NCBI RefSeq assembly: GCF_964204645.1
Contig: NC_134029.1
Coordinates: 10,284,850 to 10,348,849, forward strand
Source: Tubulanus polymorphus
Lineage: Eukaryota > Nemertea > Palaeonemertea > Tubulaniformes > Tubulanidae
Length of the DNA: 64,000 nt
Direction: 5' to 3'
Below the pieces are notes generated by a model, which had not been told where the DNA came from, did no database searches, and saw only the letters and a list, made by a program, of their open reading frames with translations. A program made the position numbers and the translations under genes. Below are positions 11,160 to 22,805 of this stretch, piece by piece (position 1 is the first letter of the stretch; every line of letters starts with the position of its first letter).

Positions 11160-12620
11160 TAATCACATCAATAATTCTTTTAACTATTTTCATAGAGATC
11201 CCGTCAATGCCAATACCTTTATTTCCAGAGAATTTATTTACCACTTCATCAATTTCTAGCGAGTTTGTTGGGAAGAAAAAGAAGTTTTCATTATTAGGAT
11301 GATTTAAATAAAAACTGAAATGTTTTTCAGACTCGGGGATCATATTTGCTAAACGATGTTCAATATTAACAAAAAAAGTATTAAATTCATTTGCAATGTT
11401 TAAACTACCACTGACAGTTACGTTGTTTAGCTTAAAGGAAGCTGGTAATTGTTCTTTGACGGAGTTACTTCCAATAACTGTTTTTAAGATTTTCCACGTA
11501 GCTTTCATATTATTCTTTACACCAAATAACTGAGTATCATAGTAGCCTTTTTCGACAGTTTTTAACAAACGTGATAATAATCGCTTAGATTCTAAATAAC
11601 GGGATTTAAAAGCAATATCTGAATTATAAAGTGTTTTCCTATATAAGTGATTTTTATATTTAATAGAGTTTAACAAGCCCGTAGTTAACCAGGGTTTAGA
11701 CTTATTGGTTTTTGCGTTCATGCGTTTGATAAATGGAAAACATGTATCATATAAATGAGTAAATTTAGAATAAAATACAGTATACGACCTTTGTGGGTCA
11801 TTTTCATTATAAATAGCCGACCAATCACACGCTATTAAACTCCTGTAGAATCTATCAATATTATGCTCACTAAAGTTTCTAGTTGAGTAAGTACAATTAT
11901 TGCAAACACGTTTACGATGATCACACATTGTGAAAATTGGAAAATGATCAGAAATATCTGTACATAATATGCCCGAGTTAAATACATTTTCAATATTATT
12001 ACAAAAAATATTGTCAATTAGACTGGATGAATTTTTAGTCACCCTGCTAAGTTTATCAATTAGTGGGTAAAAGGATGAAGCTATCAGATTATCTAGAAAT
12101 GATTCAGTAGGAGTATGTACTTCTGCTTGAAGTAAATCAATGTTAAAATCACCAATCAAATAACAATCTTTTCTTTGCCTATTTAAAATTAAGTTCAACT
12201 AAAAGAGTAGATATACTTAGCCCCGGAGGTCTGTATATAATACCAATAATCTTATTCTTTTGATTCTTACAAATAATTTCAATAAAGAGAGATTCAAATA
12301 CCTCATTCTTACCAGAAAGATCTGGGCGTATTATAGATTCGTAATCATCTTTGAAATAAAGGGCAACGCCAACCCTTTACATCATTCGAGCGGCTTTTGA
12401 AAATACTATTGTAGCCAGGTAGTTTATAAAGATTATTGTTATGGGCATTATCATTATTCCAAATCTCAGTAAGTCCTATGATAGAAAAATCGGATCTTAT
12501 ACAATTGATGTAGTCAGTGAAAGAATCAAAATTTTTGGTGCAACTTCGAATATTAAAAGTGCAAGTTTCTACATCTACGTTTCTAAGGTTGGTTTCTACA
12601 TTGATTCACACCTTCCCTAC
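11160..12620 (-). mobile_element. LINE B: endonuclease and start of reverse transcriptase, 3'-truncated
   Basis: On the minus strand, endonuclease motifs run from about 12600. They include NIRS, then SIIGLTEIW, then a P-P-G-rich strand near 12220, GDFNIDLL near 12155, SSLIDNIFCN near 12020 and SDHFPIF near 11945. A long linker follows with KPWLTTGLLNSIKYKN near 11690, and then the first RT motif (NKGIGIDGISMKIVK) near 11190. The frame is open for 356 codons (12198-11128), but the part upstream of 12198 has stops and shifts. The rest of RT is missing beyond 11160. The layout fits the Jockey/CR1 superfamily. The family differs clearly from LINE A, D and E. Confidence 0.85.
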
Positions 12621-15600
12621 TAGTGCGAGAATAAGAAACTTTACCTATTGAATCTTGACTTTCCCTTTTCCCGATTTAATTGTATTATGCCACGCAAAAT
12701 ATCCTTGCTACTCTTCAAGAAGGGTGAACTTTGAAATGTTCATTGGTTACTTATGTTGTTAATTCCGTTACCGGTAATTCTTGAAAGTTAATTTTAGAAT
12801 TCTTCCTGGATCGGGTTCCACAATTCTGGGTTAGAGTTGAAAAACAATGAAAAAAAATTAATTCTCAATGAGTTATCTCTGAGTCAAATCTTCTCTCACA
12901 ACTTCCTACGTAGGACGAAGATTGAGGATAGGTGAAAATGTCATGTTTAGTTGATATAACGGCACATAATTATGGTGATTGTAATTAGCAATCATGTTTA
13001 TATCGAATATGTGACGTGTGTAATGTGAATATGCAAAGACTTATTAATCAAATAGCTTGCAGTATATCTGAATGATAAGGTCAACACCGAGGGCTAGTAA
13101 ATGGCTTATGAACAAGGACCTCGTGTGTATCGTGCATAAGTTTGAATCGATGTTATTTGAAACAGTTCACTTCACACCCTTGCACATTAACTTGACTACC
13201 GGGTAAATTATCAAGATAGAGACGACTTTCAGATTTCTGTGTCCAACGGAACCGAGCAGAAATCTTGGAGTTATTTTGATCATCTGTTGAATGGAGGCAC
13301 ATGCTAACAGTGCGTGTTCCACACGTCGTTTTTATCTCATTGGCACTAGTACCCGAAATTGTTTATCCCCAAGTCAACGGAACTCTTGATGCAGTCACTA
13401 TTACTCTTTGCGAATTTAGCCGGCATATCTCTGCTTCATTGGACAAATTGCATTTGACACAAACCCCGCAGCTTGGATTGTTACCAGGACTAGATATTTG
13501 AACCAATAACACCTCAGTCTGCTTATGACACTTCATTGGTTGCCCGTGAGACGACGTATTGAGTGAAATATCATTCTACTCAAGTTCACTTTTTCAAATC
13601 ACTGAATGCATTGATGCAGTTTCATTTCAACCTTACTAAATTTGGTGGACGTTCGTTTCCCGCAAACGCAGCTTCCCCATAGAACATCTCCGAGATATTC
13701 ACGAAATCAATCAGTGAACCATCTCAGCGCCGGTGGACTTATTGGATCGAACATTGCTGCTTTATATAAATTTTCATCATTATTATTATAATTTCGATTA
13801 TAGAGCGAATAGTTATAGAGTTATATGAGTATATGAGTAGCATGTGCCGTGTGCGCACGATAGCGCACACTAGATGTGAGCTGGTGCGCACACTGAAGGC
13901 AAATGGTTCTGATTACAAGATGGGAGGTTGTTGGAAAGATGGAAGAGCGTTTAGTTGCTATATCTAAAATGAAATTAATTATAAGGGATGGTTAGCGTAG
14001 TCTAAGAGGGAGTAGAATAGAAGTAGCACGGATTTAACATACCAAATAGGGTAAGGTTAGAAGCGAGTGAGGTCATGGTTTAGGAATGTGAAAAATGTAC
14101 AAATTAGTATATAAGTCTAAGGTTTTTGAGTTAGAGAGGAGAGGAAGAGAACGCAAAAGAATGTAACAATAAGAGGATAAAATAAAGGACAAATGGTCCA
14201 GTGGCTCGCCAAACTGTGTGAAGTAAAAGTCTGTCACGCTGTAGGCCTATCGGTATGCAAAAATTATTCTTTGATTAAAGCAAGAAAAGAATCTATCAAA
14301 AACGGACTCGATTTTGGTCAGTGTGAACTTATAACGGAACTGACGAGAATGAAATCTTCGAAAATGTTAGTTTTAATACATCCCGAGAATGACATAAAAC
14401 AACTAAAACTAAGAGATAGTATATACGAGTGACCGGTAAAAACACGGTACCCGGTACAAACTTCGGAGGTTTTTCATTAATCATACGGACAATAATACAT
14501 GTAAAACCAATCAGGACAGAAGCTCCAAGTTCTTCAAACTTTAGGGCAGTGCCGGTTACTGACGAAATGATATGGTTTTAATAGTTTCACGATAGGATTG
14601 TTTTTAGTAGGGCAGGCATAGGCCTATAAAAACAATGTGGCTCAAGTATCGTTGTTGTACGAGTGACCTACCGTGGCGCACGTTATCTATCTATACTATA
14701 AGAGACAAATGGCGCAACTTAGTCGTTGGCGCGGTCTGTGCGCTATTCAAGAACATGTTTTTGGTACCGAATGGAAGATGCTGGCTGCATCTATGTCTTA
14801 GGATGAAATTTTTGCTGATACAATAAATTTCAGATAGAGTTTTGGAACATTTAAGTTTGGACGTTCTGCATGACGTCACTGCGCGCGCTGATCAAAATAA
14901 ACCGGGTGACCTGAATTGGTATGGTATTGTATATATTTTGCTATAATTTTGCTACTGTGCCCTCCACCGGGCATGGGATATCTTCAGTTGATGAAGGGCG
15001 GTGCTTGAACACCCATGAAAGAGTAATCCACGTGTTCTGAACCCGCGCTGTACGGGAGATCACATACCCTATATGATAGTTTAACAGTACAAAAAATGAA
15101 CTGAAATGTTTTTCAAAAGCGAGCCAAATATAAAGAAACATTCTGGTTATACAAAATGACTTGTTATCACTTATATTTACTTGAGAAAGAAGAAAGCCGA
15201 GCAACCCAAAAAACAGGCCTCGGTCACACAGAGGAATCGGCTAGAAGAAGGTCGAGTGATGCAGCCGGACAACAACATTGGTGGAGATTGTAGTCCCTCA
15301 CCAACTGGTGCTGACACAACACGATCGTTATTTTAAATAATCTAGGTTTCATATTTCCTTGCTTTGAAAATCGTTAATTTGCTGAATTGGATTAAGGGGC
15401 GGCATCGTGTATTTTACTTATGGGCATCCACTAGCTAAAATTTAGGGGGAAGGACATTTAATGAATTTATTAATGAGTTTGAAAGGTCGATGAAATTTTC
15501 TTGGAGACGAAAAGGATGCAATAATTACGCAAATTATCCAAAAATGTCTTTTCGACATAACTTCTAGGTGAGTACGTGTCTTTTTATCTCAAATGAATAA

Positions 15601-16984
15601 TAAGCTATGAAAGCTCTCCATCACCTAAGTGCAATTACTCTCGACCATATCTTTCTAAGGTGTCAGTAGTCTATTTTCACAACCATGCAGTAAGTGAATG
15701 ACGTGCATTATAGATGATAGTCTGCCACAAACTCTGGATTGGATATCTTCGTTGTCGTTAGTTTTCAATTTTATTACTCGAGCTAATGTAGTTATTGGCG
15801 AAGATACCGCTGCACGCAAACTCCCGATCCCTTTCGTGAGAAGCCTGTTGTTTTTGCTCGACGCTGATTGAAACTAAGTGAGCTGTCTTAAGTTTAAGGC
15901 TAAATGGACGATATTGCCAACTTTCGTTGACTCATTAATATATACATAATCTATTTGATTCATGGAGAAATATTCACATCCGAAACGGGAAAGCTGTATT
16001 AAGATATCTACACGATATTCAGGACGTTTGAATTCAGGACGTTTGATCATGTAGGGATCCAACCGTGACTCCAACCGTGGACATTTTAACTAGACAAGTC
16101 CATGCTATAACTTCCTCGCTTGCCAGGTATCTCTCCCCGAACTCGCTTCCGCCAGGCCCTGGCCCCACGACCCACGATTTCATTACTGGCGCTTTTGCGC
16201 ATGACGACATATATCGACTTGCGAAATATTTCCTTGATCGGTAAAACGATCGCTGATTGTTTCATTTAACGGGAATTCCAACAGAAGTCTAATGTTGTCT
16301 GTTACAAGCACTGTGATTGGCCCGACCTGATTCTGGTCGGCTAGTAACGACTCTAACGACTCGTGAGGTCAAGGGGTTCGGGGAACAGCTTTTGCGTAGT
16401 GGGTTCGAATCCCTTGACGGGAGAAGATGTGCTGTAACCGATTTGTCTGTAACTGTTTTTCGTCACTAGAACTCGATGGGATGTTGCCACGGTGCCACGC
16501 GGCTCACATCTATCGTTCCGGAAGGGTAAAGGGTTATAGCTGCTAAATCTAGTATAACGGTGGTCGAAATGGATAGATTTTTAATTGATTTATCATCATT
16601 TTCAACGTTGATGCGGAGACATTGCATCCACCGCAGTCGGCCATTAGCTCAACCGGAGAATGACAACGATAGTCAAGTCTGCGCTCAGTCGGTTTTCTCT
16701 TAAACCGGGAATTATGACAACAAAGGAAGAATAACAACTATAAATAGAAGCAATTACCGCCGGTGTTGAGCATCTGACCTGGCTAACAATACAGACGAAT
16801 GATGAAGGAAATAACACCGACTCTTAATATGGCAGATAATCCATTGCATAATCTAAGGCGAGTCCCAAGAAGCAGCCATATGTGAAATTCAAACGAACGA
16901 TAGTATCTCAAATACGTCTGTTGAAATGACTTTGCATGTAACACTCTCCCTATAAATAAATGAAGAAATCCCACACTTCGAATT
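12621..16984. other. long stretch without recognisable genes
   Basis: About 4.4 kb on both strands with only short frames (under 90 codons), none with a known motif. It contains one MITE-like fragment (12806-12905). A tRNA-like B-box near 16402 does not fold as a tRNA and was rejected. Host introns or intergenic DNA are both possible. Confidence 0.45.
12806..12905. repeat. MITE-like fragment, CCTGGATCxxGTTCCACA family, copy 1
   Basis: Carries the blocks CTGGATCGGGTTCCACA, CAATGAGTTA and GAGTCAAATCTT in the order also seen at 53791-53890 and 60258-60361. Heavily diverged, with no clear target duplication. Confidence 0.45.
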
Positions 16985-17018
16985 TTAAAATTATACGATC
17001 AAATTTATTATAATGAAA

Positions 17019-17060
17019 CCACAACGTTTCGGCTGTTGACTAACAGCCATCATCAGGTGG
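17019..17060 (-). ncRNA. candidate hammerhead ribozyme core (Penelope type)
   Basis: On the minus strand the order is CCAC, CTGATGA, a 7-bp helix II (GGCTGTT / AACAGCC, loop AGTC), GAAA, CGTT, GTGG. CTGATGA and GAAA are the conserved core boxes. CCAC and GTGG can pair as helix I. Between GAAA and GTGG only CGTT remains, so helix III would be minimal with a GUU triplet at the cleavage position. Such short helix III forms are known from Penelope-like elements, where they may act as dimers. Activity is inferred from sequence only. Confidence 0.6.
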
Positions 17061-17108
17061 AATGACCTGAAAAACAAGTACTGAAGTACAATCCCGTATT
17101 TACCTACT

Positions 17109-17402
17109 TTGGAACGCTTTAAATCCAAATTAAGCACCATCGACACTAGATTAGTCTTTCAGTATAATAACAAACTCACTAATGTTTTAACCAAAAATAA
17201 ACCCAACAGTGAGCTAATTGAGTCCGGGGTCTATAAGATACCATGTAAAGACTGTAATATGATGTACATCGGCGAAACGGGACGTAATCTAAGTCAGTGT
17301 ATTAAAGAACACAAAATAGATATCCGCAACCAAAAGCCTGAGAGTGGAATAGCAAATCATGTCTTTACAACCAATCACCAATTTGACGTTCAGAAGTCGT
17401 AA
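17109..17402 (+). pseudogene. Penelope-like GIY-YIG endonuclease, truncated
   Basis: An open frame of 97 codons. It shows GVY (residues 40-42), then the Penelope-typical CKDC (46-49), YIGETGR (53-59) and an EH pair (67-68), ending in NHQFDVQKS. These match the GIY-YIG nuclease fused to the RT in Penelope-like elements, which cuts DNA during insertion. The RT itself is absent. The frame can be followed slightly upstream of the Met (PYLPTLERFKSK), so the Met is not a true start. The C-terminus is cut by the neighbouring repeat. Confidence 0.85.
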
Positions 17403-18030
17403 CTTAAGGCGCGTTCACACGACGAAATTTAGACCGGTCTAAATTTGGTCCGGTCCCATTTAGACCGGACCAAGCGTTCACATGTGCAAAAATACCGTTC
17501 CAAATTAGACCGGTCTAGTTTAGACCGGTCTAATTTGGCACGGTCTAAAAGAGCGAACCAGGTCCGGACCAAATTTTGGACCGGTCTAAATATGTGTGTG
17601 TGGACAGAAACTGGTACCAGGTCCGGTCTAAATCGTAATTCTGAATCTCTGCGGTATAGATGTCGCAACCTCTGCGGCAGAGTGTGAGTCCAGTTTATTA
17701 AGTTTTAAATGCTTTTATATAATTATTCGTAAGAACTGTTTTTCCTCCCTATACTATGGAAATGTTTGGAGCGTAATTCGTATTCGTATATCGCGATCAT
17801 CATCCGTTTTACTGCCGTGCTTTGAACCGTTTTTAAATGACACTTAGAGTTTCAGCGTGATAGAATAAAATCGAATTCGCAAAAATGTCTAAACCTAACA
17901 AGAGGATCGAATTGGTTAAATGAAGAATGTCTTGCTCTACTTCGAATCTGGAAGCAAGACTTCATCCAGGCGCAATTGATTATTTAGCAGATGGCGACAG
18001 AAACAAATTTTATCAACTATTTTTTTATGA
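17403..18030 (+). mobile_element. Harbinger-like repeat, copy 1, with Myb/SANT relic
   Basis: Begins GCGTTCACACGACGAAATTT and continues with many copies of the palindromic word TTTAGACCGGTCTAAA up to about 17640. A ~200-bp conserved part follows (CTGTTTTTCCTCCCTAT, ATTCGTATTCGTAT). The terminal ~480 bp match 22320-22805 in inverted orientation at roughly 80% identity by eye. The open frames across the AGACCGGTCT array are artefacts. Harbinger is suggested by the terminus style and by the Myb-like relic just inside. No transposase or target duplication was found. Confidence 0.6.
17885..18030 (+). pseudogene. Myb/SANT-like (trihelix) domain relic
   Basis: An ATG at 17885 opens MSKPNKR. After a frame slip the sequence reads WLNEECLALLRIWKQDFIQAQL (first 20 residues lie at about 17913-17975), and after another slip DGDRNKFYQL. 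The spaced pattern W-x-x-E-E-x-x-A-L-L-x-I-W, then I-Q-x-Q-L and D-R-N-K is that of Myb/SANT-like DNA-binding domains. Harbinger transposons carry such a protein beside their transposase. Stops and at least two shifts make it a pseudogene. Confidence 0.55.
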
Positions 18031-18169
18031 AACTATTTGGCAATGCTAGAAAACGTATTCGTACTGTTTTCTAGATTCTACGTCAGCCGACACTGTTCAA
18101 TCTTAGTTCTTTTTTTTTCGATCTCAAAATAGGGATTGTCCCTGTCGTTTATTTGGTTTGTAAATTTCG

Positions 18170-18352
18170 TTAGATTTTTTGATTGAGTGTCCCTTACAGA
18201 CCCACCACACCTGACGGGAGCGAAACAGGGGGTTTGATTTTGAAATCGGAAATCTAAGCATAGATATAGTTCTGTGATCGGCGGTCTAATTTACAGAATT
18301 TTTTTTTTTTTAAATCGAAGTACATAATTGGAAATTCGGTTCCGGTTCATTC
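18170..18352 (+). repeat. dispersed repeat, copy 2 (partner of 1338-1525)
   Basis: Plus-strand copy of the repeat described at 1338-1525. It includes GACGGGAGCGAAACAGGGGG, TCGAAGTACATAATTGG and a 12-bp T run. Class unknown. Confidence 0.6.
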
Positions 18353-19740
18353 AAACAATCTTCCAACCAGTCTGAACCGGCAAGCGACTGATTGGGGTGA
18401 ATTTTTCTGGCTGCCTAATGGAATACATCAAAATTTTGGAAATAGCTATATTACCGGGTTGAAGATCATTTTGTCCATTTTTATATTTTTTTTGTCGTTT
18501 TCTACGTGTAAATAGTCCGATAGTTTATTGTAGTTTTTTGATCTTATATCTTAGATGGTATGATTGTACCCATGTGTTTACTAGTGCTCATAAATATTAT
18601 TTCGATCATGGTCAGTTTAATAATTATTAAACTATCAAGTGGAAATAATTGAACATGAGTGCTACCAGAACTAGTTTTGAAATAAGAATTTTACGAATGA
18701 CGTTTTATTTGCTGTAATTACTGTTTTCGCCACTTGATATTTATCGCGCGTCTAGGTGCCTCCGAATACAAAATGATCAACAGAAAAATTGCCTTTGTTT
18801 TGACGGTCGTCGATTCATGTTTAAAGTTTGTAGTATATTGTTTTACTAATGATGAATTCAGACTCGCTGATAAGTTATCAAATCTTTGATTCTTCTGAAT
18901 TGTTGAAATCATAACATATTATGAGCTTTCTCTTATTCTTTTCTGAAAATCTGAACTTTGGATGCAGTTTCCTGATGAATGTTGTTGTGAATATCAAGCA
19001 GAGGATTGCCTTAGACTGAAATCAGTTTCATAGTTGCATGAATGAGTTTTATGCTCGTTAGAAATGTGATAACTGTTGCCCTAGGTGACCATTACGAGGC
19101 TGATGATTTAGTCATCGATTCTCATACCATAAAACGTGTTGCAAGTAATACAGAAAAGTTGCAAGTAATACAGAAAAAGAACAAACAACTAATATTTTGT
19201 TGGCACCTTTCTAACGATCTTAACTTCGATTTTTGTAGCAAAAGGGGATGGACGACAATAAATCGCGTTAAAGGTTTTGATGTAAAAGTCTGTCCAAAAA
19301 TGCGAGACCCGCGGGGCCGCCTCAAAATGGCGACTGGAAACTTTCCTATTTCGTGTAGAAATTGATTATGTGACCAACCCGGTTCTCTGAAAAAAACTGG
19401 ATTGCATGGGATTCGAAGTCACTGACGCCCTTATAACTATCAAAACGATAGTGTGGTAAACGAGGTGGTTTACATCCAGAACCAAGTAGCAGTCGCACGG
19501 AATCATTTGAACGGAATCATTTTCGGACATTTTGCCTGGTCCTATGTTTTGGTCGGGGCACATTAGGTCCGTGTCAAACCATTTGGCACCAGTGTGAAAA
19601 TGGTTGGTCTAACACGGGATAAACTTTACCCGGACCGAAATCGTTCGTGCATCGCGGCTGAAGTGGGAGGTGAATTGGTATTCGACGAGTTGCTTGTCAC
19701 TACATCTTGCTCTACTAGAACCCTTCCTGAATTTGAGCTA
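18353..19740. other. non-coding stretch, nothing firm
   Basis: The frame 19042-19365 (+, 107 codons) has no recognisable motif. It includes a direct 18-bp duplication near 19139-19172 (GTTGCAAGTAATACAGAAAA-like). Near 19567-19610 a GTCCGTGTCAAACCATTTGG block resembles the ends of the MITE at 52049-52337. Confidence 0.4.
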
Positions 19741-20407
19741 GACGTATCGGCCCAACTCCGCGCGGTCCCGCCACCGTGCGGGATTTACGCGAAGCAGCAA
19801 ACACGAACATGGCCACTCTCTCAATTTTCAATGATAGAAATCGTGTGTGCATTTCAATTATTTCGGCTGTTAGGGTTTTAAGGCACAATATAAGTTGATG
19901 ATGTGATATGGCGATGTTAATTAATGATAATTCCGCAGTGAAACTAGTCACGAACGGTGCCGATTGAGTGTACAGCTGCCAAAAACACTGAAATGTGCGT
20001 AGTTGCGTAACTATTTCAGTGAATTGCAGACGAAACATGAAGCCTTAACGGCCGTTTAAAAGAAATTAAACCAATCGCAATTGTAAAATAAAAATGAGAT
20101 AGAACCTAAGTTAAAATTCTGGCCATTTCTAAAATGTTATTACGAATTTTTAGTCAGTGCCGAACGTTTAGTTTTCCAAAAATAATGAGGGGTGGTAGGT
20201 AGTCATGCAATTCAAGTCATCATTTATTACACGTTACTTCCGTGTTGTTGAAAATCTCGCGAGTCCTGGACCAAACCCCATTGAACAATGTGATCTGTGT
20301 GCATTTGTGGCCAGCACACAGATCACACTACACTACCCATTACAAACTCCAGTACCCACAGCTTTCATATATCCATCCAAATATTTAGAGTGTCTTTCTT
20401 CCTGGAT
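19741..20407 (+). repeat. 667-bp dispersed repeat, copy 1
   Basis: Nearly identical to 50845-51513 (about 95% by eye) with sharp edges: GACGTATCGGCCC on the left and TTTCTTCCTGGAT on the right. It contains an inverted repeat at 20289-20327 whose loop is reversed relative to the other copy. Frames inside show no known domain. The sharp ends and high identity indicate a recent mobile or duplicated unit of unknown class. Confidence 0.85.
20289..20327. repeat. 14-bp hairpin with 11-bp loop
   Basis: GTGATCTGTGTGC pairs with GCACACAGATCAC (plus one more T-A pair). The loop is ATTTGTGGCCA. In the second repeat copy the stem is the same, but the loop reads as the reverse complement with one mismatch. 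Confidence 0.9.
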
Positions 20408-21616
20408 AATTGTAGAATGAAGGAAGTTTTCACATGTGCAAGAAACTTGCATTCCAAAACCTCCCGAATATGGAAATATCGGGAGCATCTGTGTCATGCA
20501 ATTCAGGTAATAACTACTCGTGTCTGACCTTATTGACAGACATCACATTCTATATTAAGTTCGCCCGAGTAAATCGTTTTTTGCCATATTGGATTTATGT
20601 TTCCCCATTGATTAGTTTGAGGGGTCAGAAACTTATATATGCTAACACGGGCGATTACCACCCCCCCCCCTCCAGGTCCGAATGTCGCTTTTGCCCTTTC
20701 ACGGCGAGGGAGATCATCGGCCCGATTTATCAATCACAGATCAAAATTGCTGGCGTATTCGCATGGCTGTCCGTCAGTTGTCGAGCCATAGTCAGAGTCC
20801 ATGGTCGAACGAATAATTTCTGGAAACATTACATTCATCGGTAGATGTTGGAGATAATAGTGCATGATCTTGTTAAACAATCTTATTGAAATTATCGATT
20901 GCAAAAATACGATGTGTGTCCTTTGGTTGAATCCACACTTTGAGACAGCTGCTCTACGATAATGATGCTAGGTAAATTCAAGAGGGGTGGCGTCTCACTA
21001 TCTGGATTAACATCGGTCAAAATTCAGCAATTGCAGGAAGTCGGCGGATATTAACCCAGCTCTTAGTGCGAACCTTTGCCGATTGGAAGTATTCCCTCGG
21101 AAATGAACTCCAAAAGCGGTGGTGGAAACAATGTTCATAATGTATGAATTATCCAACAGTCCATCAATGTCTATATCTTGATGTGACGATGAGTTAACAA
21201 ATAAAGAAAAACATACCGATATAATAGCACGACCCAAAGTTTTGAAGGTAAAGCTGTTAATTAAGTGCATGCTTTTGATAAAAAGGTAATCTCTTGAGTC
21301 ATCCTGAAAATTCTAAATAAGTCCCCGAATTTCTTTAATTTTGCATCGTCAGACACACGGTGATGAAAATTCAGTTTTCTAGGGAAAGCTGCATCAATGA
21401 TAATTAATAACAATAATAATGATAATAATAGAAATGATAATAATAATTTTCATTTGTATAGCACAGGTATCAAAACTAGAGTTCTCACCTTACCATCTCT
21501 TCGTAGAAATTTCAGACTTTTGAGAAACTTTCTAACCTGTTCTATTCGACACCACCCACTTAATATAATAACTGCCAAACGATACACGTGAAACAAATAA
21601 TTAAGTCAAAACTTAC
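20408..21616. other. possible intron or flank, nothing firm
   Basis: Contains a run of ten C at about 20660 and an AATAAT-rich patch at 21405-21450. If the exon at 21617-21849 is real, part of this is its first intron. A frame at 21007-21270 (-) looks faintly LRR-like but fails on splice phase (see rejected list). Confidence 0.4.
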
Positions 21617-21849
21617 ATTTTAGCGATTGTTTTCATGTAGTTAACAGAGCCTAACCGCGGAAGTTCGGTCAGCGTATCTTTGTTGTGACAATATATCTCT
21701 GATTTACTACACTGACATCCGATCAGTTTGCAAATATCGGCATCACCACTTGAAGAAGCTGCACCAAATAGATATCCGTGAAATAACGCGAAAAATAGCG
21801 ACCAAAGGCAAGTCCATTGCTGGGCGCTTCCGTACCAACCTGCCTTCAT
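21617..21849 (-). CDS. first coding exon of a secreted or membrane LRR protein, glycoprotein-hormone-receptor-like
   Basis: The Met at 21849 starts a signal-peptide-like stretch with hydrophobic core CLWSLFFALFHGYLFGAA. A cysteine cluster C-x4-C-x-C-x6-C (CKLIGCQCSKSEIYC) follows, then LTELPRL, the standard order of an LRRNT cap. The frame ends in a consensus donor (GTAAGT at 21616-21611) after two bases of a codon, a phase-2 junction. Phase-2 introns after the LRRNT exon are usual in LGR-type receptors (FSH/TSH/relaxin receptor relatives), where each repeat has its own exon. An upstream in-frame Met at 21915 is possible but would spoil the signal peptide. No further exon was found in this window, so the receptor identity is inference. 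Confidence 0.6.
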
Positions 21850-22319
21850 GTTAAAATTTTCTTGTCGAAATATCGACCAATTATCAAAATGAGTGTACAC
21901 AGCGAAAAGGGTCAAGTTTGAAGAACAATAAACATCGTAAGCAGATCATGAAGAGATCTATGTATTCATTCGTTCGGTGCTGTCGAGATCCCATCGATAC
22001 TGCCTCGCGTCGTTTCCACCGTTACGTCGCGTGTATTACGAATTTCGCATCGCGGAATTGAATTCACACATACACCTGTAGTTTTGATCGCGTACTAAAA
22101 TGCAAAGCACGGTGTTGTGTGAGCCAGCCCCTCCTTGTACACGGGTTGATGCGCGTCTTCGTCTAGTAAGGCTAATGAAAATTGTGCAACCCTAACGCAC
22201 GCGGAAGAAGGGGAACAGGAAAACACAGAAACGCAAAATCAAACATGTTTGATCGCGTAAACGTGGTTCCCGGACTTGTCTTTCTCGGTAACGCATACGA
22301 CAAAGGAAACGCTTGGACA

Positions 22320-22805
22320 CATGTTTCCCATTGCGAATGCGAATTTTATTCTACCACACTAAAACTCGAAGTGTCGTTTAAACACGAGTAAAACGGATGA
22401 TGATCGCGACATACGTATACGAATACGAATATTTGTTACGCTCCAAACATTTCCATGGTATAGGGAGGAAAAACAGTATCTAAATTAATTACATAAACGG
22501 AAATAAAAGCATTTAAAACTTATTAAACTGGACTCACACTACCACATAGGTCGCGACATCTACCGCAGTGATTCATAATTACGATTTAGACCGGATCTGG
22601 TACCAGTTTCTGTCCACACGCATAGATTTAGACCAGTCCAAAATTAGGACCGAAGCTGGTTCGCTCTTTTAAACCGTACCAGACCAGTCTAAACTAGACC
22701 GGTCTAATTTTGAACGTTTTTTTGCCCTTGCGAACACTTGGTCCCGTGTAAATTGGACCGGACCAAATTACGTCTGGTCTAAATTTCGTCGTGTAAACGC
22801 GTCTA
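22320..22805 (-). mobile_element. Harbinger-like repeat, copy 2 (inverted)
   Basis: Reverse complement of the 17403-17885 region. The outer end is at about 22803 (CGTCGTGTAAACGCG), followed inwards by the AGACCGGTCTAAA array, the CTGGTACCAG block, the AGGGAGGAAAAACAG block and GATGATGATCGCGA. Either this is a separate copy, or it is the far end of one 5.4-kb element with 480-bp inverted ends. The first is more likely, because unrelated repeats and an exon lie between. Confidence 0.6.

Larger units (their letters stand above)
16985..17402 (+). mobile_element. Penelope-like element fragment with inverted 5' piece
   Basis: The right part (about 17090-17402) encodes a GIY-YIG endonuclease on the plus strand. 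The left part (16985-17065), read on the minus strand, looks like the pLTR of Penelope elements. It has a hammerhead-like core followed by an AT-rich CATTATAATAAATTTG stretch. The two parts point in opposite directions. Truncated copies with inverted 5' pieces are common for Penelope-like elements. The fragment ends abruptly at 17402, where the Harbinger-like repeat begins. Confidence 0.75.

Noticed and set aside
16319-16421. Possible tRNA or tRNA-derived SINE with B-box GGTTCGAATCC
   Set aside because: The T-arm is plausible, but the acceptor stem pairs poorly, the length (~103 bp) is too great, and no A-box fits. Kept only as a chance or very old relic.
17429-17687. 79-80-codon frames rich in LDRS repeats
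   Set aside because: They are translations of the palindromic TTTAGACCGGTCTAAA array on both strands.
21007-21270. Possible second LRR exon (LLDNSYIMNIVSTTAFG) of the receptor at 21617-21849
   Set aside because: The only nearby AG gives phase 1 rather than the phase 2 required by the first exon, and no good donor follows.
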